Assembly: GCA_005656395.1 (NCBI GenBank)
Contig: SRSI01000050.1
Location: 62,001-126,000, forward strand
Source of the DNA: Strongyloides papillosus
Lineage: Eukaryota; Nematoda; Chromadorea; Rhabditida; Strongyloididae
DNA: 64,000 nt
Direction of reading: 5' to 3'
The position numbers and the translations under genes were made by a program. Shown in pieces: positions 1 to 21,058 of this stretch (within the stretch, counting starts at the first letter, position 1; each line of letters begins with the position of its first letter). Under the pieces are notes generated by a model, which worked only from the letters and a program-made list of their open reading frames with translations, did not search any database and was not told where the DNA came from.

Positions 1-8672
<8,672 letters not shown>

Positions 8673-9729
8673 CAATGATCTAAAATGATTTAAAATAGTA
8701 ATGTGTTTAATTGATGAAACGAATGAATATAGGGTGTATATTTATATATACTATTCTCAAAACACCATGATTCACCTAACCATATTTTTTTATTATTACA
8801 TAAATTATCAATATATCGTTTAAATAACATAAAACAATAAAACAAAAAATCAAAATTTGTAAAACCAAAGGATTAAAAATTTATATCAATATAAACTCAT
8901 AAATTAAATCTTTAATTTAGCGTTACATTAATTATATCTTGTTATTTCTAAAAATAGTTATGTCAAATGTGTGTATTAGGTAAAAGTTTAGTATGTAATT
9001 AAATGTGAAATTTATTATGTTTCTAGATTTTTTATAAAATCTATAAATCTATGACCTTTTTTACCGGTCACCAGTAGAGGAGAGATATATAATTGTATTG
9101 AGATAAAGAAGAAATAAAAGTTTCGGGTAAAAATATTTTAATTTCTTCTACAATACACATATTTATAAATATCCTAAAATGGAATAATCATGTTTGAAAG
9201 GAAGAAAGTTTTAATTTACAATTTAAATATATTTTGAAAAAAAGAGAATAATAGAAGAAGGATAGTTTTGTGTGAAGAAAATATAATTGTACTATAAAGA
9301 ATATACAAAAGGTTAGAATAATAATTTTAGATTACTTATTTATGTTTAATGAATTAAAATAACATCTTTTTGATCATTATATTATTTTTTTGGTTATGTT
9401 TTATTGGAAATGCAATGTTAATGTAGGAAATAGTTAAATATATAACAATGTGATAAAATTATAGTAAAACTGATATTTAAAAAAAACCTTGAAATATATA
9501 AAATTGAAAAACAAAATTTTTTTGATGATAAATTATAATGTTTTGTTAAAATGATTAAATACATATTATGTAAGAAAATTAGATAAAAATCTTGCTTTAC
9601 CACATTTAAGAATCAAAACTTAAAATAAAACGATATCTACGATTACTCTATACTATAAAGATGAGGGACAAAATATAGATAGAAAAAAAAGTTAAATGAA
9701 TTGTGATGATAGAGTAGTAACAGGAAACT

Positions 9730-9910
9730 TCTATATAAAGGAGCTTGAGAAAAGGTATCATCGAAAGAAACTTAGCTAAGCTTCACTCTTCTTCATTAAT
9801 CAGTGACCATCACTAATTACCAATAACCACTCCTTCTTTCTTAATATTATTTGTCTATCATCAGTTTCCTTACTACCACTTCATAATAATAATACAATTT
9901 GAACAATGGC
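9730..9910 (+). promoter_or_regulatory. candidate TATA promoter and pyrimidine-rich leader
   Basis: A clear TATA run (TATATAAAG, about 9733-9741) is followed by some 160 bases of unusually C/T-rich sequence on the plus strand and then an ATG at 9905. That ATG opens only an 8-codon frame. This resembles the core promoter and 5' leader of an expressed plus-strand transcript. No continuing coding exon is visible before unc-87 at 18366, so the product is unknown. It could be a noncoding RNA, a far upstream unc-87 leader, or chance composition. Confidence 0.25.
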
Positions 9911-11048
9911 TTTTAAAAGGAAGGGATTGTGAAGAATAGTCTTATTTTATAGATATTCTTAAATTATTTAAAACTAATTAAAATTATGTATTAAAACACC
10001 GATATATATGTATAGATATTGGTAGACATTTGTACATAATACAAACTTTAAATATTAATTTAAAAACATTTCACACATATTGAAATAGTAAGGTGGATTA
10101 AAAAAAGTAGGATTAGTTATGTAAAAAAGAGATAATAACGTATAAAAATATATTGACGTCTAATTTGTCTACAAAAAAAGAAAAGATAAAAAATTTAATT
10201 ATTTTATATGATGTTAATGGTGATAATTAAAAAGACATTCGAATATTTATAATTTATAAGTTAATATTTTTTTAAAATATATTTACTTAAAATAACGGAT
10301 TAAAAATTAATAAAAATTAGGGTGTCTACAAAAATAATATTTATTTTTATAGATAGTAAAAATAATATAAATATACAGTTTGCTTAACTCAATGGAAAGT
10401 AGAACTTAGAAGATATTAAAATGGAAGACAGTTCATTTTTGAAAGGGTTAAATGATAGGAAACTTGTTTTGGTGCTAAATTTTAATGATTAAAAAGAAAT
10501 GGCGTTTGTATATTTATTGTAATATAGGAGAAATGATAGGCTTTGCCCCTAACAAACAGAACAATGTAGTGTGATCTTTAATTGCAAAGGTTATGATGTA
10601 AGGTAATTAAAGTGATAAAGAATTTGAATGACATTTATCAATTAGGCAGAGAAGATTCCATGCCATAAAAATCAATCAATGTTACATTGCAATATTTTTA
10701 GATCCTTAATCATAATAAATCAAATTAATCGAAATGTTACATAAATATATTACCGTTCCATAACTAATTGAGAAATAAGTATTACGTAATATATATTTCT
10801 ACAACCATAATAGGGTTACAAAGAAGCAAATATTTAAAAAGTAGTTTTGTATTAAAAATTAATGAGGAGAAATATAGTATTGTATGTATTAAAGTATATA
10901 TGTAGACTATTTTGTACTGTCATTTTAATATAAATTTTCTCAAAAAAGTCAACTGCGCGATCCAATTATTTTGAAGATAGGAGTATGATGAACAAAATCG
11001 GGAAGGGTAAAATGGAAGAAAATAAATTTTGAAGGAAAAATAATTAAA

Positions 11049-11116
11049 ATGCAGGAGAATGACGATGAAATGGGAATATTGGTAATAAAAGATCAAGACA
11101 AATTGATTTTTGACAG
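11049..11116 (+). other. exon-like stretch with strong splice donor
   Basis: An ATG at 11049 opens 22 codons plus two bases of charged, non-repetitive sequence, ending exactly at ACAG|GTAAGT (donor at 11117). No partner acceptor was found nearby. Joining to the next obvious plus-strand acceptor (18358, before unc-87) would put a stop codon immediately after the junction, so at most it could be a leader exon there. Low confidence. Confidence 0.2.
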
Positions 11117-11924
11117 GTAAGTAAAATTGTACAAAAATACTACAAAAAAATTTTGTTGACGATAGATATGTTAAATTGAATTAAATTATTAAAAAAATTA
11201 AATATTAAAATATAATTACGTGTAAATTATCTTATTATATCAAAAGAGATTTTTTTCCTATAAATACTTTTAAATCAATTTAAGGTCTCCTTAAATCATT
11301 TTATGATTATCCAGATTAGTTTATATCAAAGAGGTGAAAGAAAATGTATTAGGAAATCTTCATCCTTGACATTAACCTAACTTTTACATATCACGTCATC
11401 TTGGACCAAAAATATGTACTTGTTAGATGGTATTCCTTTACCAACTTTATTTTATATAACATCCTCTAATTATCCTTCATTTGCGGTATAGCTTTACAGG
11501 TATCTTAAGATATCATCTCTTAAAAGAGGAAATATGACAAAGTCGTGAATGATATAGATATTTATCTTGTATAACTTTTAAAATCAAGATAATAAAGAGT
11601 AGCTAAATAAAAGAATAACTTATTTTAGTGATCTTACAATTTTTTTAATCAACACAAATCATTTTCTAATTTTTTTCCAATTGTTAATAAAACAATACAA
11701 AAATTTAAAGAGTTTTAATTGTTAAATAACAATTTATTTGCACAAAAATAATTAATGATATTATCACGAACAGGTTTCAAAAAAAAGTAATGTTTCTGAA
11801 ATAGATCATCATCTTTGAAATAATTCTTTATAATATACATATATGTTTCTATGATATAATTTATGGCAAGGCGGAGTTTTGAAGAAAGAAGATTGATGAA
11901 ATTTTTTTCGATAAATTAATAATT

Positions 11925-14239
11925 TCATAAAGTTTTTGTTTTGATTTTTTTAACATTGAAGAACATTAAGGAAATACTTATTGCTTGTGCCATTATTACG
12001 TATTCCCATACAGTTAAGTTGAAAGTGTTGAAGGTGATTAATATCCAGTGTGGAATTGAAAATATCCATGGTGAAATGTAGGTATTTTTTTTACTTGATA
12101 AGTATATAGAAAGAAGTTGAATTATCCCTGACCATTCATATAATCTGTTACCTTTGAAAGAAAAACTAAGATCTGGTGATTGATAAAAAATAAAATAAGT
12201 TGGGAAGTATAAGGAAAGTGAAATGAAAAACATCACGATATTTGGAGATATAATTAATGAAATTAATGAATAAATTAAGTATAAGGGTTGGTAAAATAAG
12301 CTTGATAAACTAAATAAAACAATTATCAAGTTACATGATACTTTTCTAAAGATCCATCTATAAATTCTACCTATACCATTGTTTACACTTAATATCTCCG
12401 ATACAGTGATTAATGCCTCTCCCAATTGTTTTAGGCAATGAATAATAACAATTCCTAATACTAGTAAAACTATAGTACTTACAATTGAATTTCTAAAAAT
12501 AAAACTAAAATATTATTAATATTATGTTATACTTACGTTACTACATAAAAAATTATTTGTAAAGACAATAATTTATATAGGTTATTGACATCATAAGAAA
12601 ACAAAACACCCATAAATGATAATAAAAATGGAATGTTGGAGATATTAAGTTTGATAGCTCTTAATATTGTTAAACCAATATCTATTTTGTAGTCTAATTC
12701 GTATTCTGTATGACTTAAATTGCTGAAGAATGTTTTGGGATTTGATATAACGAATAGGGTACCATCTGATTTTGTGTTCCCATCGAAAAAGTTTAACATT
12801 AACTTGTTATTCATTGAAATTGATTGTTGATTCCCTGCTTTGAATAATAGTTTCGACATTTCATTGTTTGTACTTTTTAATGTTATTTTGTAAATAAATT
12901 CTGGAGCTCTAAATGGAATGATAAAAACTTTAACATTTCCTTTAACATCAGTAAATTTAATTTTTTCTTTTAATACTGACGGACTTAATTTTTCTACATC
13001 ATTGTTTTTGATAATTTTTATGTTTGCATTCTTATTTACATAATAATCTTCATCTTTTCCAATGACTTCAAGAGAATATACATATTTCATCTGTCGACTA
13101 TAGAAATAAGTTTTTGCTGGAAATAAATTTATCCTACCTTCCTTTTTTGATTTGTATATCAAAGGAAAACTTGAATCAACTTTTCCTATTGCAAAAAAAT
13201 AATTTCCTTCATTTATCAATTGTTTTTCAACATAATTAAATACTTCATCTAGTTTACCTTTCTCAATGTTGTTATAAGTGAATGTTGATGAATTAAAAAT
13301 TGTTTCAACGAGAGAATCAAGCTTTTTTGTAGACATAGCATTTTCGGGGATTGTTGCATAGTCGAAAAATAATCTTGATATGGCTCTTTGTGCTTCATTA
13401 CACCAAACTAAGCATTTATGATCCGCCATAGACCAAACTCTATCCATTCCCTGATAACCGAATGTTAATGAATTATTGTCTTTTGTTAAAGATTCTTCTA
13501 CTAACTCATCCATAAATCCTCCATGCAAAGAGATTACTGGTACAGTTTTCAATGATAAAATTTTATCATAGATCTCAATAAATTCTCTTGTAATTTTTAA
13601 TGGATGATCTTTCAAACCTGTACCCATCGTTAAAATAAATGCTACATTTTTTCTTAGCCATTCTGATTCCGCTAAAGCCATTTTTATAACAATCCCACCC
13701 ATTGAATGACCCATCAAAATATACTTCTTTTTCCTTCTATTTCCATACAATTTCTCTAATTCAACTAAGCTATCAATCAAAAATTGTGCTTGACGTTTCA
13801 AAACATTAGCATCAAATATACTAAACTCCTCATTAAAATGAGTAGAAAACACATTAAACGTAAATGGTGAATTCAGGCGTTCCGTCTTATTTTGTAAAAT
13901 CGACCCAATACTCCTAACCATCGCTCCATCAGCAGCATTTCCTGGAACAAAAACTATCGGTATACCATCAAAATAATGACTCTCAACCAAATCATGAAAA
14001 TACCATCCTTCACCATACAAGAAAAAGTCATATTTCAATCTCTTATCATCATACAACGACTAAAAACATAATAAAATTAATTTTATCCACTTCCTTACAT
14101 AAAATTTCGGATTCCTCCACATAGAAGTCATGGAACATGAATGTTTAAATTGCTGAAGACTAGTTTTGAGATCAAAAATTACCCATATTATAAATAGTAT
14201 AAAAAATAATTTATATTCTCTTTTAATGTTAAAAGACAT
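11925..14239 (-). CDS. pgap-1: GPI inositol-deacylase (PGAP1/Bst1 family)
   Basis: ER membrane lipase that removes the acyl chain from the inositol of GPI anchors before export (family knowledge). Three exons join in frame: 14239-14099, 14059-12537 and 12492-11925. They are separated by introns of 39 and 44 nt with GTAAGG and GTAAGT donors and encode 743 residues, shorter than the roughly 920 of human PGAP1. Residues 8-22 form the N-terminal membrane anchor. The PGAP1 signature CSMTSM follows at about 35-40. The segment IPIVFVPGNA leads into the alpha/beta-hydrolase core, and the nucleophile elbow GHSMGG puts the catalytic serine at about 166. The C-terminal third is several hydrophobic segments. 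The first exon is too short to be an obvious reading frame and was found through the signature and splice sites. The second intron has two in-frame acceptors 12 nt apart (exon start 12492 or 12504). The symbol follows the human name by homology. Confidence 0.9.
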
Positions 14240-14731
14240 TGATAAAAATAATTTCTCTTACATATGAGTATATATTTTGAAAAATTATAATTTTATATTT
14301 ATACCATAGTAATAATTAACGCAAATCTATAGGTCTAGTGTGCGAACGTTTTCCCAAGTTATAACAACTCGACATTTAAGAATAAGCTGAGATTAATAAT
14401 TAGTTTTGAGTATGATATCTGCAAAGTTGGTTATTACTTTTTTGTGTTAATCATAGGCGTAGAGGATGTTTATAACTTTATCAATATATCAATAATTTTA
14501 TGTAGAAAAAATATTATCCAAAACAAAAATAGATTATTTTAAATTTCTTGTATGAGTTAAAAATTGATATTTACATTTTTTTATAGATAAAAATGGAAAG
14601 GTTTGTAAACAACATAATAAAATATTTGTAAAAAATAAATTGATAAAGAATTTTGATAAAAAAAAGTTTTTTAAACACTTTACTTTTTCATAGTGGACAA
14701 TCCAATGTTATCTAATGTGTATATATAGCAC

Positions 14732-15050
14732 TTATAAAGTGTTAACTAACCCAGTTATTATTGAAAGGGAAAATTTGTTTAGTATGTTATGTACACATTT
14801 CAGTACAGAAACACAAGTCAGGCATTTTTCTAAAATGGACTGACTAAATTTTTGGGCTGCAGCACCGGGGGATCCGGAGTTGCCGATGTTGTTATCTTCT
14901 AGATCGTTTATGGTCATTTTACTAATTGTTAAAGCAACCGTGAAATGTGTTCTGTTTCTTCTATCAGTATTTGTTCCTCATCAAAGAGGGCTACCCTGTT
15001 ACGTTGTTGTTGTAAAGTTATTATCTTTAAATCACTTATAAAATGTTATT
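14732..15050 (-). pseudogene. possible gene relic, GC-richer than its surroundings
   Basis: Two overlapping minus-strand frames look coding. The first runs from about 15046 to a TAA near 14931 and is rich in Q, E and I. The second, in another frame, runs from about 14975 through an ATG at 14917 to a stop at 14732. The second contains a G/S/P/A patch encoded by unusually GC-rich DNA (about 14865-14885, with PstI- and BamHI-like hexamers). Neither frame alone looks like a complete gene. I recognise no family. It could be a decayed gene with a frameshift, or short exons of an unseen gene. Confidence 0.25.
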
Positions 15051-17939
15051 TAATTGAAGATTAAATTAAATTGTGATAACGGAAACATAGGATCTTATTA
15101 TTTAATTTATTTGACATAGTATAAAATTATACATTTAATTTTGTCCCCCTGATGGCAAATAAACACTTATAATTAAATCTATAAGTTAAAGGATCAAAAG
15201 AATTTGTAGTTAACCGGTATTTATTATTATTATTACAAATTAATTAATATTGTTATTTCGTAAGTTCAATTAGATCTATTTTTGGATTTTTTTTTATAAT
15301 AATTAAATCAAAAAATAGGTAAATATAGTAGATTTTTTATCTTCCATTCAAAACAAAACTTGAAAATATATTTTTGACTATCCCTTCAATGATAGGGAGT
15401 TATTTTAATTTTAAATTTCAAAACTTTTTAAAATATCATTTGGGAAAGAGATAACATTACAACAAATAAAAAAAGATACATTTTTTTGTGATAATAAATA
15501 TTTTGTCCGCTTAAATCAAAAAAATATTTTTGTGGTACTTCATTTTTTACTAGTAATTAAGTGTTTTAGGATAGTAGAAAATAGTAATTGATAAAAAAAA
15601 TAAATTTCAACATATATTGATTCTTATAAAAAGTGTATGAATCATTTTAAATGAATATGAAGAATCTTATGATGTCCTAGAATTTTTTAACCAATCAATT
15701 GGATTACCCTGGAGAATATATGAAATGTTTTATTCTCAAAACTTTACATTGTTGCAAAATTGTATAAACAACTAAATATTCAAATGATAACCAGATGTAA
15801 AATACAATATTAACCTTATTCTACTGAATCACAATACATTTTCCTACATTCCTGTATAGTTGATCATTTTATTCCATTATTTAATATTTTCCAACCATCT
15901 TACATTATGGAAACAAAAAAATAGTATGATCTATTCTATTTATATTCCCAAGCATATTATGTTCACATTTCTTTATTGTTTCCTCTGCAACAATTGTTTG
16001 GATACTTTTTTTTCAATTATCATGTTTACAAATATTTTTACTATCTTTTCCAAAAAATATTTATTTCATCATATGAATTATATTTAAACAAATGTTATAA
16101 TTAAATATTATTTTATGAAAATTAATACTTTTTGATGTCTGTATTATAAAATCTTTTTGAAATACTTGTTATTAACTTTTCTTAATTTTACTAATAAAAA
16201 TGATAAACAATTTATAAGTTAAGTACAATTTTTTGATGTATATAAGTGAAGACAAAAATTGGCTTTAAATAAAACTCTATGAAACTTTAGTTTTCTTTGT
16301 TTATATTAAAAAACGACAATATTAATATTGACTTTTTTTGAAAGGTGACATAAAAGAGAAGGTTGAGTAAGATACAATATTGTTTAATTTGTTACTTTTT
16401 TTTGAAATTCTATTTCTATTGTATTCTTAACTATTTAAAGTTAGGATTTTTTTACTATTGATAAATTATTGCAACATTTTTTTTAAGTATACAGATATTA
16501 AAATTCATGAATAGTACACATGTGATTTGGAATCAAACTTTTCAATCATACAACACTAATACAACAACCAAATATAAATCAAATTTGAACTGTGATCATT
16601 CTTAAATAAAATAAAAATTTATTAAAATAAACATTCAAGAGTAAATGAAATGAATAGATTAAAATTATTGATGTACTTTAATATCCATAATTTAAATGTA
16701 CCTAAGTTGTAACAATCAAAATTTATTAATCAATCATATTTTAAAAATTATTTTATTAATATTAATGATTAATAAATATAAAACTCTTAGAAATGTTTTA
16801 TTATTTATATCAATATATATTTTTTAATATTTTATTGATAAATAAATATTTAGACGACAAATAATAATAACATTTGAAAGAAACTATAAAACGAAAATGA
16901 TTTGAAATGTTTGAACAACAACTTTGATAATTTAAAGATTTTTATTATCTTTATAAACTTGCTTTTTATAATAAATAAAGGCTAGATCAATTTAAATATG
17001 CTATAGAACCTTTTAAAAATTTATAATCTGTTTTTAAATGATATCAAAAAAATCTGTTTGTGATAATTTATTATATTTACATAACTGATTAACGGATTAT
17101 AATTATTAATCATTTAATTTTGATTACAAAATTTTAGTACATTAAATAGTTACATTTTAAATATTATTTATTTATCATAAGTGGAGTATCAAATTTACAT
17201 CAAAAAAGTGCATCATAAAGAGTTAAATTAACTAGCGTTAAATGAAAATTGGTGAAAAAATGAAGTGGGTATAATTTATTGTACACAAATCTTATTGTTC
17301 TTTGATAGATATTATTTGAATAACCGTAAATAATATTATTTAAACCAAATGAATATTTAGAATTTTTTTATAATCAATATATTGTATAATGTGACAAATT
17401 ATAATAATATATTCATCATCTTTGATTATTATTAATTAATTTATTTTTTAATAATACAAACTAATTGAGGATTTATTTTTAATTGTGTGAAATTGATGAA
17501 GGTGGGCGACTCATTCAACGTCAATAGTAGTGTTGATTTATTTGAAGAAAATTGATGTTGTTTTATCAAACGTTAAAATAAAGATGTAAGATTCATATGA
17601 TGATTTAAGTATAAATATATAATAAAAATAAATTGCTTAAAATTTATATACAAAGAGGTGTATACCAAGAAAATCCCTTTTTATTTAAGTGTTGTTTCTA
17701 TTAAATTTTTTATTATAATCGTATCCTCATTTCAAATAATAAATTGGGATTGAAGATATGATAAGATTTTGTGTAAATAAAATATATCCACCTCTGCTAA
17801 TGTGGAACAGCTTAACTGATAGAGTGGGCGCTTTTTAGTAATTTGTAATCAACTTGGATAAGCATATAATTGATATAGTAAGAAACTTAAAGTAAGTTGA
17901 AAATAAAATGTGCAAGAATCATAACAAAAATATATATAT

Positions 17940-18165
17940 GAAATAAATTACATTATCCTGGTAGAGAGAGGAAAATAGCAGTTGATAAGTATTGATAATA
18001 CTAAGAAAAATAAATTCACCCATGGGTTGAACAATATATTGCCATTCAATGGGAGACTCTGTAAAATGTTAACAATAAAGATTATTAATGACATTTGCTT
18101 TTGGCACTGAATAATGATAGAGGTATGTGACTTGCCAATCATCTATTTTCATTTCTAATTGACTC
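17940..18165 (-). pseudogene. coding-like patch with one in-frame TAA
   Basis: From an ATG at about 18153 the minus strand reads about 27 codons to a TAA, then continues in the same frame for about 49 codons (including the run IEWQYIVQPMGEF) to a TGA near 17924. A second frame (ATG 18142, stop 17948) encodes a hydrophobic segment. An AG acceptor (TTTTACAG) sits just after the TAA, so a small intron removing the stop is conceivable. However, the only upstream GTs are non-consensus. It lies directly upstream of unc-87 on the opposite strand. Product unknown. Confidence 0.25.
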
Positions 18166-18365
18166 TTTAAAAATAAGTTATTTGTTTTATGCCATAGCTT
18201 ATGTAACATCTCTTATTTATACTAATTTTCTTTTCAAATAATATTGTTATTCTTAATATCATTAAGTTCTACCTGCTAATTTAAGAATTTATAAATTGTT
18301 TAATTATATTTAATTATTATTTTTGGTACTTATAATTTTTCTTATATAATTATTTTAGGTAAATC

Positions 18366-20812
18366 ATGCCCGCTTCTGCTGAAACTGACGTTGCCCCACA
18401 ACCTGTCGGTAAGTTCATGTTTTGTGAGTAAAAAAAACTAAAGAAATATCGAGAAAATAATATTAAACAAATTGTGTACTTTTATGTTTAAAAATTATTT
18501 CTATAATACTAATCTTTTTTTCAAATAAATCTTTACCTCTCGCACAACTAAGCTTTTTTCTCATTTTTAACTGTTCCTGTTCTTTTATTCTAATAAACAA
18601 AATTGTAAAGATTAAATTCTTTAAAATTAGTGCATGTTAATCAGCTTTTTTAGTGAACTCTCACCTCCATGATAATATGATCTTCCGATATGTTTGTTAA
18701 AAAATAAGTAAGTCGTACTACCTTACTATTATTCTTTAATGAAGCTAACTACATAAATTATTTTCCCATTGCGCAAATTGAGATTGCAAACAATTGTGAT
18801 ACAATATAAAGTCTGTAGTTGAGGAATTTATTTTAACCTCACATAATATTTAAGTATTCCACCACTTTCATTTTTGTTATACTTTTATTTGTGTCGTTAA
18901 AGTGGACTCAATTCTCATTATTATATTGTCAGTTATAATTTACCATGCTATCAAATTCATTTGATAATTCACGTTTCCAAACATTTGGTATTGATCCTAA
19001 TAACTATGGTCCTCAAATATATCACTGTGTTGAAAGGTCAGTACTATCTAATAGAATGGTCTCTTCAACACCTGATGGCATGGTTAGTGAAAAATGTCAC
19101 CGCCAGATGACAGAAAACACGGAAAGTAAAAATTACATATCAGCTATATCAGCTACACATCTACCGGCCGATTTTTATTCATCCAATTACCAAAAAGAAC
19201 GTACCACAGTACCCTATATAGAATTATCACCTAGACAAGCTGAAGCTATAGCAAAAATTCGTCCAAATAAAAAATACTATGATAATTTGAGTGCTCCCAC
19301 AGATTTTAAAAGTAGTACTACTTTCCCTGAAAATGTTAAGTATGGTAGATATCCTGAATTTTCTAAAACCACTCACTTATTAGGAGATAATAAAAAGACA
19401 AGTTTATGTACTTCAGTACCATCTTTATCTAAACCATCCGTTGTCTCTTGTCCAACAGTTTCTATTCCTACATCATATATTAAAAGTAGAAATAATGAAG
19501 AATTAACACATGATGACTTCTTTGATAGTAAAATTAAATTGAGTCCTCCACATGATAATTCTTTCACTTCTATGCATGGTGAGTCATAATTGTATATTGT
19601 CAATGTAAAAAGTATTCTAATGTTTGTTCATTCTGATATATATGTTTACATTAACAAATATATACATATAAATAAATATAGTTAGGCAAACATGGTTAAT
19701 AAATATTTTTTTTATTTTTAGAAACTCAACCAAATGCCACAATGGAAACAACTGTTTCTGGTCCAACTCAAAAAAGAGTTGGACGCTGGACATTGGCACA
19801 ACTCCGTCAAACCGATGGAATAATCCCATCACAAGCCGGTTGGAATAAGGGAGATTCCCAAAAACTTATGACAAACTTCGGTACACCCCGTAATACACAA
19901 TTAAATGTTAAAGCTGAATGCTTAAATGAAATCCCTGAAGAAATCCGCCTTTTGTCAAATGCTGAAGTACGTCTCCAATCTGGTACTAATAAATATTGTT
20001 CTCAAAAAGGAATGACTAACTTTGGTTCTGGACGTGATGTTTGCCGTGAATCCATTCGTGTAAACACTAACCCTGCTGATCTTCCTGAACTTCCTGAAGA
20101 AAAAATTCGTGCATCTGAAGGAATCGTTCGTCTTCAAGCTGGTACCAACCAATATGATTCACAAAAGGGAATGACTATGTTTGGTACAAACCGTCGTGAA
20201 ACTTGTAAGATGCTTGATACTAAACATCCAGAATACGATCACACTCGCCCAGATCAAAGTGAAATCCCACTTCAAGCTGGTACTAACAAATTTGCTTCAC
20301 AGAAAGGTATGACTCAATTTGGTACTAACCGTCGTGAAACCTCAAGAATCGTTGATGATAGACATCCTGACTATGATCCAGAGACAAGTATTGATCAAAC
20401 CACAATTTCTTATCAAATGGGATCTAATCAATATGCTTCTCAAAAGGGAATGACATCATTCGGACAAGGACGTTGGGAAGTTCTTGACCCATCAATTTCA
20501 TGGCAAAACCGTAAATCTCAAGGTATGGTTCGCCTTCAATCAGGTACCAACAGATTTGCTTCTCAAGCTGGAATGACCAAATTCGGTACCCCAAGAAACA
20601 ATACATTTGAAGCTGAGGGTGGTGAACTTCCATATGAAGATATGAAGAAATCAGAAACTATTATACCATCTCAAGCTGGTTGGAATAAGGGAGATTCTCA
20701 AAAAGGATACACATCATTTGGTGCTCCACGTGACGTCAGAGGAAAGCATCTTAAACGTATCTGGGAATTGGAATATCCTGAAGAAGCTGAAATTTCACTC
20801 GACAAATTGTAA
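18366..20812 (+). CDS. unc-87: UNC-87 calponin-like (CLIK) actin-bundling protein, two isoforms
   Basis: Thin-filament protein that binds and bundles actin in muscle through calponin-like repeats (family knowledge). The common exon 19722-20812 carries seven CLIK repeats of the form SQKGMT.FGT.R, starting with IIPSQAGW and ending with the same motif. Two alternative first exons both end in phase 1 and join in frame to the common exon. The short one (18366-18408, donor GTAAGT) gives a 377-residue protein. The long one (18945-19578, donor GTGAGT) adds 211 residues and gives about 574. These match the known UNC-87B and UNC-87A sizes of C. elegans closely. The short exon sits 7 nt after a TTTTAG acceptor and the long one follows TTGTCAG, so both are probably trans-spliced or have noncoding leaders. 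Codon use is more GC-rich than neighbours, as expected of a highly expressed muscle gene. Confidence 0.95.
18945..19578 (+). CDS. unc-87: unc-87 long-isoform first exon
   Basis: Alternative first coding exon: ATG 18945, 211 codons plus one base, donor GTGAGT at 19579. If the donor is ignored the frame reads three more codons to a TAA. Spliced to 19722 it restores the same frame as the short isoform. The encoded region has no calponin repeat and is Ser/Thr/Pro-rich. By analogy to C. elegans UNC-87A it is an isoform-specific N-terminal extension. It lies inside the intron of the short isoform, which implies a separate promoter. Confidence 0.85.
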
Positions 20813-21058
20813 GGCATCAATTAATAATAAAATCATGATTTGCCTTCGACAAATACAATTATTTACGCTGTGTATTGACTAAACTATATGAAATAACTTG
20901 TGAAAGAATTTACATAAATGCCTCATTTATTTGATTCTTTTATTTACGAAAAAAAATGTTTTATTTTAAAATTACAGTTTCATGCCATTGCTTTTCTTTT
21001 ATATAAATTTTTATTTAACTTTTGATGCCATTTAAACAATTAAATTTTAGTTTTTTTA

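Larger units (their letters stand above)
8673..11924. other. AT-rich intergenic region
   Basis: Upstream of the LRP gene and downstream of the PGAP1-like gene. I see no long reading frame. It holds a TATA-like patch near 9733 followed by a pyrimidine-rich leader, and an exon-like stretch with a perfect GTAAGT donor at 11117; both are listed separately. The rest is low-complexity A/T sequence. Confidence 0.6.
14240..18365. other. AT-rich intergenic region with two coding-like patches
   Basis: Lies between the PGAP1-like gene and unc-87. Most of it is A/T low-complexity sequence with runs of T and A and no credible gene. A plus-strand frame at 15860-16087 is compositionally indistinguishable from background. 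The two exceptions, at 14732-15050 and 17940-18165, are listed separately. Confidence 0.6.

Noticed and set aside
14865..14885. Resemblance to a cloning polylinker (CTGCAG...CCGGGGGATCC)
   Set aside because: Only two restriction hexamers and a G-run match, with a mismatch in between, and the flanks are not vector-like. A natural GC-rich codon patch explains it.
15860..16087. 75-codon plus-strand frame
   Set aside because: Composition is that of AT background (F, I, Y, K, N only), with no splice or start context and no motif.
17805..17870. tRNA-like A-box (AGCTTAACTGATAGAGTGGGCGC) on the plus strand
   Set aside because: About 12 of 17 bases fit an A-box, but no B-box or closing stems follow, so it is not a supported tRNA.
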